IMG/VR virus record: IMGVR_UViG_3300044617_002031
Location: 1-62,493 of that record
Source of the DNA: a virus
Strand: one strand, 5' to 3'
DNA length: 62,493 bases
Shown here: positions 1 through 6,733 of the stretch, piece after piece
How the letters are laid out: the number at the start of each line of letters is the position of its first letter
Numbering within the stretch: position 1 is the first letter of the stretch
Translations under genes and position numbers: made by a program
Notes under the pieces: model-generated
The model's database searches: none
What the model saw: the letters and a program-made list of their open reading frames with translations, nothing else
What the model was told of the DNA's origin: nothing

Positions 1-1210
1 CTTTCTTTTCGCCTAACACTTCACACTTAACCCTTCCATGTCCTGCGGATACCATACCAATTGCTTCTGCTGCGGCTTTACTTAAATCTATGATGCGATC
101 GCCCGCATAAGGGCCTCTATCATTGATCGTGACAACAACCGATTTCCCACTGGTGATATAGGTTACTCGAACCCTTGTTCCAAAAGCCAATTCTTTGTGG
201 GCGGCAGTCATTTTAGTCGCATCAAAAATTTCCCCGTTGGCGGTTTGCCCACCGTCGAACCCATCCCCTCCCCCATAAAAAGAAGCCTCACCCTCAAAGG
301 TTTGAACAACGGTTTCCCCGTCTGCGGTTTGGGGGTTGGCATTTACTACCCCCGTTTGTTGGACAGTTTGAGTCGGGGCTGCCATTTTTGCGGCATTATC
401 TACACACAGAACAATAGTGCCATCGGGAAGCTTTCGCCCGACATCATAGATTACGCCCTTGAACTTATTAACCTTAAATCCATTATTGAAACCGCACTCA
501 ATCTCAATGGATTGGTGTTTTAGGATTCGCTTAAACAATTCCCCATCGGGGTCGGAAACAATAAATTCAGCTTGATTGTGTTGGTAACTATCAAAGGAAA
601 TCCAGGGGTATCCCAGAATATCCCCGTTATTAGAGTCAAGCAACAATTCCCCAACGGGTTCCCCTGGGCTGTCAGTAGTTTTATTTGCAATCTGGCTCCA
701 ATCCTTGTTAGGCTTGGCTTTTTTATCCTTTGGGCTGTCAGTAGTTTTATTTGCAATCTGGCTCCAATCCTTGTTAGGCTTGGCTTTTTTATCCTTGGGT
801 TTGATTTCCCCATCCTTGGCATCGACTTCTTCTTTATGATCCTTCTCCGGTTCCTTTTTCTTCTCGTCAGCAATTATCGTTTTACCAGACTCCACTAATT
901 TTTTCTTTTCAGGATCAACGGTCTGAGCTAATACTGAGGCAGAACTCCCCCCTAACTTCTGACCAAGTTTGGTGATATCTTCCCATTGTTCCTGGGTCGC
1001 TGCATCTGCCTCGGCAACCGTCTTTTCCTGTTTAGTTCCCGAAACCCCTCCAATTTTGACCCTGAAAAACCAATTCAATCGCTCATCGGGTTCCTGTTTA
1101 TCTTTACCCGATTTACTCTCATCCATCGGGGGGAGGGTACTCCAATCCTTATTAGCCTTGGGTTTGTCCTTACCAGGTTTAGTTAGTTCCTTGGGTTTCT
1201 TGTCTATCAT
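1..1210 (-). CDS. tail hub-like protein with RlpA-like DPBB domain (C-terminus cut by window edge)
   Basis: Reading down from ATG at 1210 the frame stays open for 403 codons to base 1, so the 3' end lies outside the window. Residues 1-180 are Lys/Asp/Pro-rich and hold two copies of a 22-residue repeat (KDWSQIANKTTDS core). About residues 185-275 look like the N-terminal half of a gpD-type baseplate hub (IEIECGFNNGFKVNKFKGV, then PDGTIVLCVDNAAKMAAP). From about 305 onward lies a double-psi beta-barrel of the RlpA family: GEASFYGGGDGF, QTANGEIFDATKMTAAH, VVVTINDRGPY and RIIDLSKAAAEAIGM. The Glu, Asp, His and Asp expected of RlpA lytic transglycosylases are in place. Inferred role: hub or spike component that opens peptidoglycan during infection. 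No Shine-Dalgarno sequence precedes the ATG; an inverted-repeat element sits 10 bases upstream. Confidence 0.8.
   Translation of the reverse strand, partial: MIDKKPKELTKPGKDKPKANKDWSTLPPMDESKSGKDKQEPDERLNWFFRVKIGGVSGTKQEKTVAEADAATQEQWEDITKLGQKLGGSSASVLAQTVDPEKKKLVESGKTIIADEKKKEPEKDHKEEVDAKDGEIKPKDKKAKPNKDWSQIANKTTDSPKDKKAKPNKDWSQIANKTTDSPGEPVGELLLDSNNGDILGYPWISFDSYQHNQAEFIVSDPDGELFKRILKHQSIEIECGFNNGFKVNKFKGVIYDVGRKLPDGTIVLCVDNAAKMAAPTQTVQQTGVVNANPQTADGETVVQTFEGEASFYGGGDGFDGGQTANGEIFDATKMTAAHKELAFGTRVRVTYITSGKSVVVTINDRGPYAGDRIIDLSKAAAEAIGMVSAGHGRVKCEVLGEKK
666..796 (-). repeat. two tandem 66-bp repeats coding for a 22-residue unit
   Basis: The 66-base unit starting at 666 is repeated almost perfectly from 732. 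It stays in frame with the hub-like gene and gives two copies of a Lys-rich unit containing KPNKDWSQIANKTTDS. A degenerate third relative (KANKDWSTLPP) lies nearer the N-terminus. It looks like a flexible linker that grows by slippage. Confidence 0.9.
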
Positions 1211-1219
1211 AAAAAATAT

Positions 1220-1233
1220 TCCGTACCTACGGA
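1220..1233. repeat. inverted-repeat element TCCGTA-CC-TACGGA, copy 1
   Basis: A 6-base inverted repeat around CC/GG. Read on the minus strand the context is TTTCGC, element, ATATTTTTT, then the ATG of the hub-like gene. Copies at 36441-36454 and 53787-53800 have the same flanks in the opposite orientation. Confidence 0.7.
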
Positions 1234-1302
1234 GCGAAAGTTGGTTAGCGATCGCAAAATCTCTATCTGGGAATGCGATCGCATTTACCCATATTAACAA
1301 TC

Positions 1303-1331
1303 TTGACTCATGGGGTTAATTGGGGTAAGAT
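1303..1331 (+). promoter_or_regulatory. sigma70-type promoter for the gene at 1359
   Basis: TTGACT at 1303-1308, a 17-base spacer and TAAGAT at 1326-1331. The start codon follows 27 bases after the -10 box. The same spacing recurs at the neighbouring small genes, but here GTACTA takes the place of their GTTGAG. Confidence 0.65.
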
Positions 1332-1358
1332 AATCTTGTACTATTTGATAACGAAAAA

Positions 1359-1718
1359 ATGAGTGGTATTTTTTCAGATTATTTAACTGTCAAACCTGGT
1401 GACATTCTGTGGTTAGTACCCGAATCCCGCGATTCAACTGATTCTTGTGCAGGAATAAATAAATCAGAATTTGCGGTTTTAATAAAATCAGTCCACTTTT
1501 CTCCGTGCAAAAAAAAAGCTGAGAACATTACGCTAAATTTTGACGAAACCGAGATCGAAACACCAGGCGATGATGACGATATTTTTATTAGCAGTGTTTC
1601 TATATACGAATACCAAAGCACTTTAAGGGTTAATTCTTCGACGAGAATAGAGTCCCGTAACGAACCAACGTATTACGGGGATTTAAAATATTCTTCTGTT
1701 GTTGTAGAAAAAAGATAG
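1359..1718 (+). CDS. small protein of unknown function
   Basis: 119 residues, not recognised. The start at 1359 is supported by a well-spaced promoter just upstream; no Shine-Dalgarno sequence is visible. The N-terminal third contains KPGDILWLVPES, which resembles a small beta-domain, and there is an acidic patch (PGDDDDIF) near residue 70. No signal peptide or membrane segment. It is monocistronic, with a terminator at 1745-1779, and is the first of six similarly organised small genes. It is not clearly related to the paralogous trio downstream. Function unknown; early or accessory expression is inferred from the host-type promoter. Confidence 0.6.
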   Translation: MSGIFSDYLTVKPGDILWLVPESRDSTDSCAGINKSEFAVLIKSVHFSPCKKKAENITLNFDETEIETPGDDDDIFISSVSIYEYQSTLRVNSSTRIESRNEPTYYGDLKYSSVVVEKR

Positions 1719-1744
1719 ATTGCTAATGCGATCGCAACCAACCC

Positions 1745-1779
1745 AAAAGCATCTATTATTTCTAGTAGGTGCTTTTTTA
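1745..1779 (+). terminator. intrinsic terminator
   Basis: AAAAGCATCTA pairs imperfectly with TAGTAGGTGCTTTT, followed by a T run. A near-identical hairpin follows the gene at 1833 (2285-2319). Confidence 0.75.
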
Positions 1780-1820
1780 TTTACATTAATTCAAAAATAA
1801 GGTAAAATACCTGTGTTGAG
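1780..1820 (+). promoter_or_regulatory. promoter/leader module with GTTGAG, copy 1
   Basis: TTTACA at 1780-1785, 17-base spacer, TAAAAT at 1803-1808 inside the inverted repeat GGTAAAATACC, exactly 6 bases, then GTTGAG at 1815-1820 and ATG 12 bases later. The G of GTTGAG is at the expected +1. No Shine-Dalgarno sequence. Confidence 0.75.
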
Positions 1821-1832
1821 TAAAGTAAAACT

Positions 1833-2249
1833 ATGGCAAAATTGACACTCGAATTAACCAAGACAACATTCTATCCCGACATGGGAACATACATTGGCGG
1901 AGATAAGTTAACTTCTACGACGATTCTTATTTTCTTTGACATCGAGAAAGAAGAATTTCATGAAGTATTGGAGATGCAATTCTATCGTATAAGCTCCAAA
2001 CGGGTAGCTTGTGCAGTGTGGGTACGGTTCGGAGAATATGATCTTCGAGGAGAAGGTTTTTGTGAATCAATCCAACATTCTAACAGGCTAAGAATAGTTC
2101 AAAAAGCATTCGACGAAATGGGTATAAAAACCTCTTTTGATTTATCGAGTTCATCTTTGTCTAATCTTGGATTTGAGGAGACTGTTGCAAACGCGATCGC
2201 GGACACATTCAAACTCAATCTCAAACATTGTAAAGTAATTACAACTTAG
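1833..2249 (+). CDS. small phage protein, paralogue family A, member 1
   Basis: 138 residues, family not recognised. It is homologous to the proteins at 2385 and 3228. Shared features are an N-terminal beta-rich segment with a Thr-rich strand (LTSTTILIFF), a central V-x-FGEYDLRGEG motif (GEYNL and GEISL in the paralogues), a helix ending in VQKAFDEMGIKTS, a DLSS-type linker, and a C-terminal helix IADTFKLNL. All three are soluble and lack cysteine clusters or obvious catalytic motifs. The gene has its own promoter with the GTTGAG leader and its own terminator. The duplication suggests an interaction or anti-host role, but nothing in the sequence proves that. Confidence 0.7.
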   Translation: MAKLTLELTKTTFYPDMGTYIGGDKLTSTTILIFFDIEKEEFHEVLEMQFYRISSKRVACAVWVRFGEYDLRGEGFCESIQHSNRLRIVQKAFDEMGIKTSFDLSSSSLSNLGFEETVANAIADTFKLNLKHCKVITT

Positions 2250-2284
2250 TTTGATTAATGCGATCGCGCGATCGCAATCAACCC

Positions 2285-2319
2285 AAAAGCATCTACTAGA
2301 AATAATAGGTGCTTTTTTA
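2285..2319 (+). terminator. intrinsic terminator
   Basis: Hairpin AAAAGCATCTA / TAATAGGTGCTTTT followed by a T run, nearly the same sequence as at 1745-1779. Confidence 0.75.
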
Positions 2320-2328
2320 TTTTAAACA

Positions 2329-2369
2329 TTGACTAATAGATGTTGATAAGTTAAAATAGTTTCGTTGAG
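2329..2369 (+). promoter_or_regulatory. promoter/leader module with GTTGAG, copy 2
   Basis: TTGACT at 2329-2334, 17-base spacer, TAAAAT at 2352-2357, 6 bases, GTTGAG at 2364-2369, ATG 15 bases later at 2385. The leader is A-rich and has no Shine-Dalgarno sequence. Confidence 0.75.
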
Positions 2370-2384
2370 CTAATTAAAAAAAAC

Positions 2385-2810
2385 ATGAGTTATTTCACAG
2401 CAACACTCAAGCAAACAAATGTCCACATGGATAAAAGAAAAATCATAAAAGGTTCTTTCTTTTCCGAGACAACTTTGGTATATCTTGATGAATTTGGGAA
2501 ATTTCATAACCCAATCTCAATTAAATTAAGTAAAACAAAAAATGGAATTTATTGTGTCTTAAAAGTTGTGTATGGAGAATATAATCTTCTGTCTGGAGGC
2601 TGTCGCTCACTGGAATGCTCTTTAGCAAAACAAGTTGCGATACAAGAAGCACTGGATAATGCAAAGATAGAAATATCTCCTGATTTATCCTCTGGCTTGC
2701 CGGGAATCAATTTTGGTTCTGAATGCGAGGAAAAGATTGCGATCGCGATCGCTCACGCTTTGGGATTAAACTCTGAACGATGGACATTCGTTAACTCCAG
2801 TTGGGAATAA
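2385..2810 (+). CDS. small phage protein, paralogue family A, member 2
   Basis: 141 residues, paralogue of the proteins at 1833 and 3228. It has the TTLVYLD strand, the VVYGEYNLLSGG core, the helix VAIQEALDNAKIEISPDLSS and the C-terminal helix KIAIAIAHALGLN. Of the three it is closest to the 3228 protein in the GG and A-x-QxAL parts. No known domain, membrane segment or signal peptide. Monocistronic, with the GTTGAG promoter upstream and a strong terminator downstream. The HIP1-like sequence GCGATCGCGATCGC codes for its IAIAIA stretch. Confidence 0.7.
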   Translation: MSYFTATLKQTNVHMDKRKIIKGSFFSETTLVYLDEFGKFHNPISIKLSKTKNGIYCVLKVVYGEYNLLSGGCRSLECSLAKQVAIQEALDNAKIEISPDLSSGLPGINFGSECEEKIAIAIAHALGLNSERWTFVNSSWE

Positions 2811-2828
2811 ATTCTACTTTTAACCATG

Positions 2829-2859
2829 AAGTCACTAAATAATTTTAGTGACTTTTTTG
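2829..2859 (+). terminator. intrinsic terminator
   Basis: GTCACTAAA / TTTAGTGAC stem followed by TTTTTTG. The terminator at 3132-3163 is the same except for a compensated base pair (GCCACTAAA / TTTAGTGGC). Confidence 0.85.
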
Positions 2860-2900
2860 TTTACATTAATCCAAAAATACGGTAAAATACCTATGTTGAG
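2860..2900 (+). promoter_or_regulatory. promoter/leader module with GTTGAG, copy 3
   Basis: TTTACA at 2860-2865, 17-base spacer, TAAAAT at 2883-2888 within GGTAAAATACC, 6 bases, GTTGAG at 2895-2900, ATG 13 bases on. About 40 bases are nearly identical to copy 1. A weak AGGAA precedes the ATG. Confidence 0.75.
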
Positions 2901-2913
2901 TCAATAGGAAACT

Positions 2914-3114
2914 ATGGAAAAATTAATTGAGAGCATTCGCACTTTTGATTCTGATACATTTTCTGCATCTAGTCAGAATTGGACAGAGGAGCAGGTAAAA
3001 GCGATCGCGGACAAACTAATAGAGACTTGGATTGTCAATAAAATTGACGGTCACGATCTATCGGAAGTCAGTGGAGAGTTAGGATTCCTTAATTCCGACG
3101 ACAATGATGAATAG
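2914..3114 (+). CDS. small acidic helical protein of unknown function
   Basis: 66 residues: MEKLIESIRTFDSDTF, then two probable helices (NWTEEQVKAIADKLIETWIV and SEVSGELGFL) and an acidic tail NSDDNDE. No recognised family. The promoter is nearly a copy of that at the 1833 gene, and a strong terminator follows, so it is an autonomous unit. Two other genes with the same promoter class (33484 and 51323) also encode small proteins with Asp-rich tracts, which may be a functional link. Confidence 0.65.
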   Translation: MEKLIESIRTFDSDTFSASSQNWTEEQVKAIADKLIETWIVNKIDGHDLSEVSGELGFLNSDDNDE

Positions 3115-3131
3115 TCTCTAAATATCTTAAT

Positions 3132-3163
3132 GAAGCCACTAAATAATTTTAGTGGCTTTTTTG
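3132..3163 (+). terminator. intrinsic terminator
   Basis: GCCACTAAA / TTTTAGTGGC stem with TTTTTTG. It is homologous to the terminator at 2829-2859 with a compensatory change, which supports the pairing. Confidence 0.85.
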
Positions 3164-3172
3164 TTTCAAATC

Positions 3173-3213
3173 TTGCTATTTTCTCTGAAAAGGTTTACAA
3201 TAAACAGGTTGAG
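3173..3213 (+). promoter_or_regulatory. promoter/leader module with GTTGAG, copy 4
   Basis: TTGCTA at 3173-3178, 17-base spacer, TACAAT at 3196-3201 inside GTTTACAATAAAC, 6 bases, GTTGAG at 3208-3213, ATG 14 bases on. No Shine-Dalgarno sequence. Confidence 0.7.
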
Positions 3214-3227
3214 TTTCACTTAGAATT

Positions 3228-3644
3228 ATGATACTACAGTTTACGCAGACTTATCACCAACAAACAGGTTTTGACAAATTCTGCAAAGAAAAAGATTTTG
3301 CGAGAGCTACAATTCTTGTAAATTACAGCAATGGAAAAATTTCGTATCCCGCTAAAGTAAAAGGATATATAACCAACAAAATGTTCTATTGTTTGGTTTC
3401 TGTTTCGGCGGCTTCTGAATTACATGGAGAAATTTCTTTGATATCGGGAGGTAAGTGTGAGGTTTCTGAAGAAAACTTTAAGCATTGGGCAATTCAAGAT
3501 GCCCTAACCAAAGCAGGAATTACATTATCTTGTTCGTTGCCAGATAGCAACATCGACATGAGTGATATTGAGCGAGATGTATTGAAAGCGATCGCGCGAT
3601 CGCTAAACCTAGAGAACTACGATATTCTCACCGTTCTCCCCTAA
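3228..3644 (+). CDS. small phage protein, paralogue family A, member 3
   Basis: 138 residues. Third copy of the family at 1833 and 2385: RATILVNY strand, ELHGEISLISGG core, helix WAIQDALTKAGITLS, SLPDSNID linker and C-terminal IARSLNLENYDILTVLP. The N-terminal 25 residues are not conserved with the paralogues. No known domain. It has its own promoter with the GTTGAG leader and its own terminator (3654-3680). The family is clear from the shared motif order; the function is unknown. Confidence 0.7.
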   Translation: MILQFTQTYHQQTGFDKFCKEKDFARATILVNYSNGKISYPAKVKGYITNKMFYCLVSVSAASELHGEISLISGGKCEVSEENFKHWAIQDALTKAGITLSCSLPDSNIDMSDIERDVLKAIARSLNLENYDILTVLP

Positions 3645-3653
3645 ATTAATTTA

Positions 3654-3680
3654 GCGCACCTTTCATGGGTGCGTTTTTTG
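3654..3680 (+). terminator. intrinsic terminator
   Basis: GCGCACC / GGGTGCG stem followed by TTTTTTG, directly after the gene at 3228. Confidence 0.85.
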
Positions 3681-3689
3681 TTTTTGGGG

Positions 3690-3695
3690 TAAAAT
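3690..3695 (+). promoter_or_regulatory. -10 box (TAAAAT) for the gene at 3730
   Basis: TAAAAT lies 10 bases after the preceding terminator and 34 bases before the chosen ATG. No -35 box is evident because that region is the terminator stem. The position is consistent with the neighbouring promoters. Confidence 0.45.
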
Positions 3696-3729
3696 ATTTA
3701 TGTCAAATATCAACAAGAAGGAAGCGACA

Positions 3730-4110
3730 ATGTTAAAACAAAAAGCAATTGAGATTTTAGAATTAAAAGGCTTTGAACAATATTACGGTGAAAACCAATT
3801 CACCGTTGATTACATCAAATGTAACAGTGAGGATATTTCTGACGATTACAATATCAAAATATCTTTAATCGAATGCCAAGTTTCGAGTAGCCTTATTGTT
3901 GAAATAATTATGGATAATGAAGGTATCGGAGCCGTAACCTTAAAAACTCTTGATGAAGTTCAGTCTCTGATTCCTTTATTTGCTGAAATAGCAATCCGAC
4001 ATCACCGACAAATTGTAGCAATAGAATCAGAAAACGAGGTAGATGAGTTCGCGGAATCAATGAGAGCGCATTATCTCGACAAAGCCAAAAAACATCTATC
4101 AACACATTAA
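3730..4110 (+). CDS. small protein of unknown function
   Basis: 126 residues from ATG 3730, chosen because AAGGAAG lies 5-12 bases upstream and because the in-frame ATG at 3700 is too close to the -10 box at 3690-3695 to leave a leader. Sequence: MLKQKAIEILELKGFEQYYGEN, a beta-rich middle (YNIKISLIECQVSSSLIVEII), then a helical end (LIPLFAEIAIRHHRQIVA). Not recognised and not clearly related to the paralogous trio. Unlike its neighbours it has a good Shine-Dalgarno sequence. A terminator whose T run touches the next start codon follows at 4142-4184. Confidence 0.6.
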   Translation: MLKQKAIEILELKGFEQYYGENQFTVDYIKCNSEDISDDYNIKISLIECQVSSSLIVEIIMDNEGIGAVTLKTLDEVQSLIPLFAEIAIRHHRQIVAIESENEVDEFAESMRAHYLDKAKKHLSTH

Positions 4111-4141
4111 GAGCGATCGCACCTGCTAAAATAAAATCAAT

Positions 4142-4184
4142 CCCCAACTCAGGGCAAACAGTACACCGAGTTGGGGATTTTTTT
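4142..4184 (+). terminator. intrinsic terminator abutting the start codon at 4185
   Basis: CCCCAACTC (4142-4150) pairs perfectly with GAGTTGGGG (4168-4176), followed by ATTTTTTT and then ATG at 4185. The only G-rich sequence that could serve as a ribosome site (TTGGGGA) is inside the stem. It terminates the preceding gene and probably attenuates the next. Confidence 0.8.
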
Positions 4185-6704
4185 ATGTCTGATCTCACTA
4201 TTCCGGCATTGGTTTTAGAATTTCAAATGCGATCGCTCTATGTACAACAGCTTCTCCAAGCAGAAGCCGGAATTAAAGAATATGATGCAAGTTGGCTAAA
4301 GAACACTGGGGAAGTAATGCGGGACGCGACCGGGAAGTTTGCTAAGAAGGGAGCAACCGTTGATACCCCACAACCGCAGGCGGGAGTTATGCCCGGAACG
4401 ATGCAGATGCCAGGTTTAGGTCAGGCGCAACAAATGACCTGGACGGCAATGGATATGTTGGAAAATGGTTCTGAGATTACTGGTGATTTAATTCAAGGAT
4501 TAGTTCAAGATCCTGGTTTCCGACAACGGGCGGGACTTGTTGCGGGATTGGCGGGGGCAAAGGCATTAGAGAAAATTTTAGAGAAAAGCAAAATTGATCC
4601 TCGGCTTGAAGCTAAATTAAATGATTTTATTGCGGAAGCGACTCAAAAATTAGCGGATGAATATGGGGACGATAAAGACCCGTTTGCTCAAGCTATTCGG
4701 ACTGCGGGAACAGATGAGCCACCGCAGGGAGTTCCCTTTCAACAACGGATGGAGTATGACCTCGCTAAATACCAGGCTTATACTGAAGCGTTAAAAAATC
4801 CCAAGAAATATGACAAGAAGAAGGAATTGATGGGGAAAGCGGTTAAAGCATCAATCCCCGTTGTGGCTTATTTGGGATTAACATTGGGGCCAGAGGTCAT
4901 AATTGGTTTGGTTATGAAGGAATCGCTTGAGGCTATTTTAGTCTCGGCTGCGGTCGGGCAGGCGGTTTCCTTTGGCGCGAACAAGGCAATGGATAAAGCC
5001 AATATTGAAAATCAATGGGTTCGCGCAGGGGTTGATCTGGCTGTGGGGATTGCTGCGGGTGGTTTGTTGGCTTCTAACAAGCATTTCAAGGTTCTGAGTA
5101 AAGCTGATCAAGCATCTCGGACGGGTAAAAAAGTTGCGGAAACCGCGATTAAGGCTACTGAGCAAGGGACTTTTTACGACAAACTTTCTAAACCCGTTAA
5201 AGAGTTCATGGATGCCCGTTCTAAGGATATTCTGGATTCTGTTAAACCGTTACAGGATATCAAACCCACTGGAATTAAACTTCCAGAGATGAAGGATATA
5301 GGATGGATTTCTAAGGGTAAATTCTTTCCAGATAGTGTGCTGTCTATTCCTAAAGAATTGCGATCGCTTCCCCCGAATTTCAGCAAGAATTTATTACTTA
5401 AAGGAACCGATTGGAATAACTTAAAAAGCGCATCTCCTAATTTTATTGATAACATCTTATTTGACGGGGCGGAAATCCTTCAATCCATCAGCAAAGGAAA
5501 AAATCAAGTCATGTCAGCCGTAGTTGACGGTGTTAAACGGAACATTCTAGTCGCCAAGGGTAAGGCTTCTAGGGGAATTAATGCTGCGGGTGAAGCAATT
5601 GAAGATGCTTTTTTGTGGTTGTTACCGAAAGGGATGGATGCTTTGGATGCGTCAGCTACTTGGGTTGATGATGTGGCTAGAAGAATGGATGATATTTATG
5701 AAAATAAAATAAAAACTTTTCGACCCAAGGTTGAACAGGATATTGATAATTTACAACGATCTATATCCGATGGGATTGAGAATCTTAAAATTGATGTCAG
5801 CATGAAAGTTGGCGAGATTGGTCAATCTTTTAATGATGGTTTGGATAGTGCTAAAAAAGCAGGGCAAAAATGGGTTGACGATACAGTTGAAACTCTTGAG
5901 AAGAAAACACAGGTAAACAAGCAATTTGTAAAAGAAGCTGAAGAAAAGGCAGAAAAACGTATTGAGGATATGTTCGATTCGTTAGAAGATTTGTACAAAA
6001 ACAAAATCCAAACTATTAAACCCCGTATCAAGCAAGAGATGGATGACTTAGCAGAACATCTTTCTCAAGAAATTGATAAGTTGAAAATGCCTGATTTGAC
6101 TGCTAAGTTTAAGGGTAAAAAGGCGATCGCGGATCAATGGGCTAAGGATGTTTCCGAGTCTATGGAAACTTTCTATAATAATGAAATTAACAACCTCAAG
6201 TCGAATATCAAGAAGCAAGTCGAGGATTTACAAAAAATTGCTTCCGAGGGAGTTGGTAGTGCAAAAACCAAGGTGCAAGATTACCAAAAGGTTACTAAAC
6301 AATGGTCTGATGATGCTTCTAAAGCTCTTAAAGAGTTATATGAAAATGAAGTTAAGAATTTTCAACCCAATCTTCAAAAAGAAATGGCGGAGTTGAAGTC
6401 TTTGGTGTCTAAACAGGTTGGGAAATTAAAAAAATCAACTTCTTTGACTGCCGAGAATGTCGGTAAATGGGTTGACGATGTTTCGGGTACTCTCAAGAAG
6501 TTGTATAAAGAAAAATCTGCATCCTTAATGCAAGAAGTTAATACAAAAGCCGAGAAATTTAAAAAGGATTTCTCTGACAAATTGAACAAATTCAATACTG
6601 AATTAAATCAAAAAATCGAATCGGTAAAAGATTTAAGTTCACAAGCTCAAGATAAGATATTGTCTGAGTTCGTAAATACCTATATCAATTCGCTTATATT
6701 CTAG
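4185..6704 (+). CDS. putative capsid-packed effector-family protein with coiled-coil repeats
   Basis: 839 residues. Residues 1-27 form an amphipathic helix ending LLQAE, followed by AGIKEYDASWL and RDATGKFAKKG, the family N-terminus. A Pro/Gln/Met linker follows, then a helical region with YGDDKDPFAQAIR (about 165-177) and a hydrophobic region (about 222-300) containing AMDKANIENQWVRAGVDLAVG. The C-terminal half has about five degenerate repeats of about 55 residues starting with W-x-DDV...LYENEIKNF (near residues 492, 595, 651, 706 and 761). It looks like an apolipoprotein or colicin-type amphipathic coiled coil rather than an enzyme. Five more family members follow on the opposite strand. 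Inferred to be virion-internal; the repeats could be a membrane-active or structural module. Confidence 0.7.
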   Translation: MSDLTIPALVLEFQMRSLYVQQLLQAEAGIKEYDASWLKNTGEVMRDATGKFAKKGATVDTPQPQAGVMPGTMQMPGLGQAQQMTWTAMDMLENGSEITGDLIQGLVQDPGFRQRAGLVAGLAGAKALEKILEKSKIDPRLEAKLNDFIAEATQKLADEYGDDKDPFAQAIRTAGTDEPPQGVPFQQRMEYDLAKYQAYTEALKNPKKYDKKKELMGKAVKASIPVVAYLGLTLGPEVIIGLVMKESLEAILVSAAVGQAVSFGANKAMDKANIENQWVRAGVDLAVGIAAGGLLASNKHFKVLSKADQASRTGKKVAETAIKATEQGTFYDKLSKPVKEFMDARSKDILDSVKPLQDIKPTGIKLPEMKDIGWISKGKFFPDSVLSIPKELRSLPPNFSKNLLLKGTDWNNLKSASPNFIDNILFDGAEILQSISKGKNQVMSAVVDGVKRNILVAKGKASRGINAAGEAIEDAFLWLLPKGMDALDASATWVDDVARRMDDIYENKIKTFRPKVEQDIDNLQRSISDGIENLKIDVSMKVGEIGQSFNDGLDSAKKAGQKWVDDTVETLEKKTQVNKQFVKEAEEKAEKRIEDMFDSLEDLYKNKIQTIKPRIKQEMDDLAEHLSQEIDKLKMPDLTAKFKGKKAIADQWAKDVSESMETFYNNEINNLKSNIKKQVEDLQKIASEGVGSAKTKVQDYQKVTKQWSDDASKALKELYENEVKNFQPNLQKEMAELKSLVSKQVGKLKKSTSLTAENVGKWVDDVSGTLKKLYKEKSASLMQEVNTKAEKFKKDFSDKLNKFNTELNQKIESVKDLSSQAQDKILSEFVNTYINSLIF

Positions 6705-6733
6705 TTTGAACTAACTTTTTGCATTATGATTTT

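Noticed and set aside
197-898. Plus-strand reading frames at the left edge
   Set aside because: They are shadows of the minus-strand hub/RlpA gene, whose frame is open from 1210 to 1 and carries recognisable domains.
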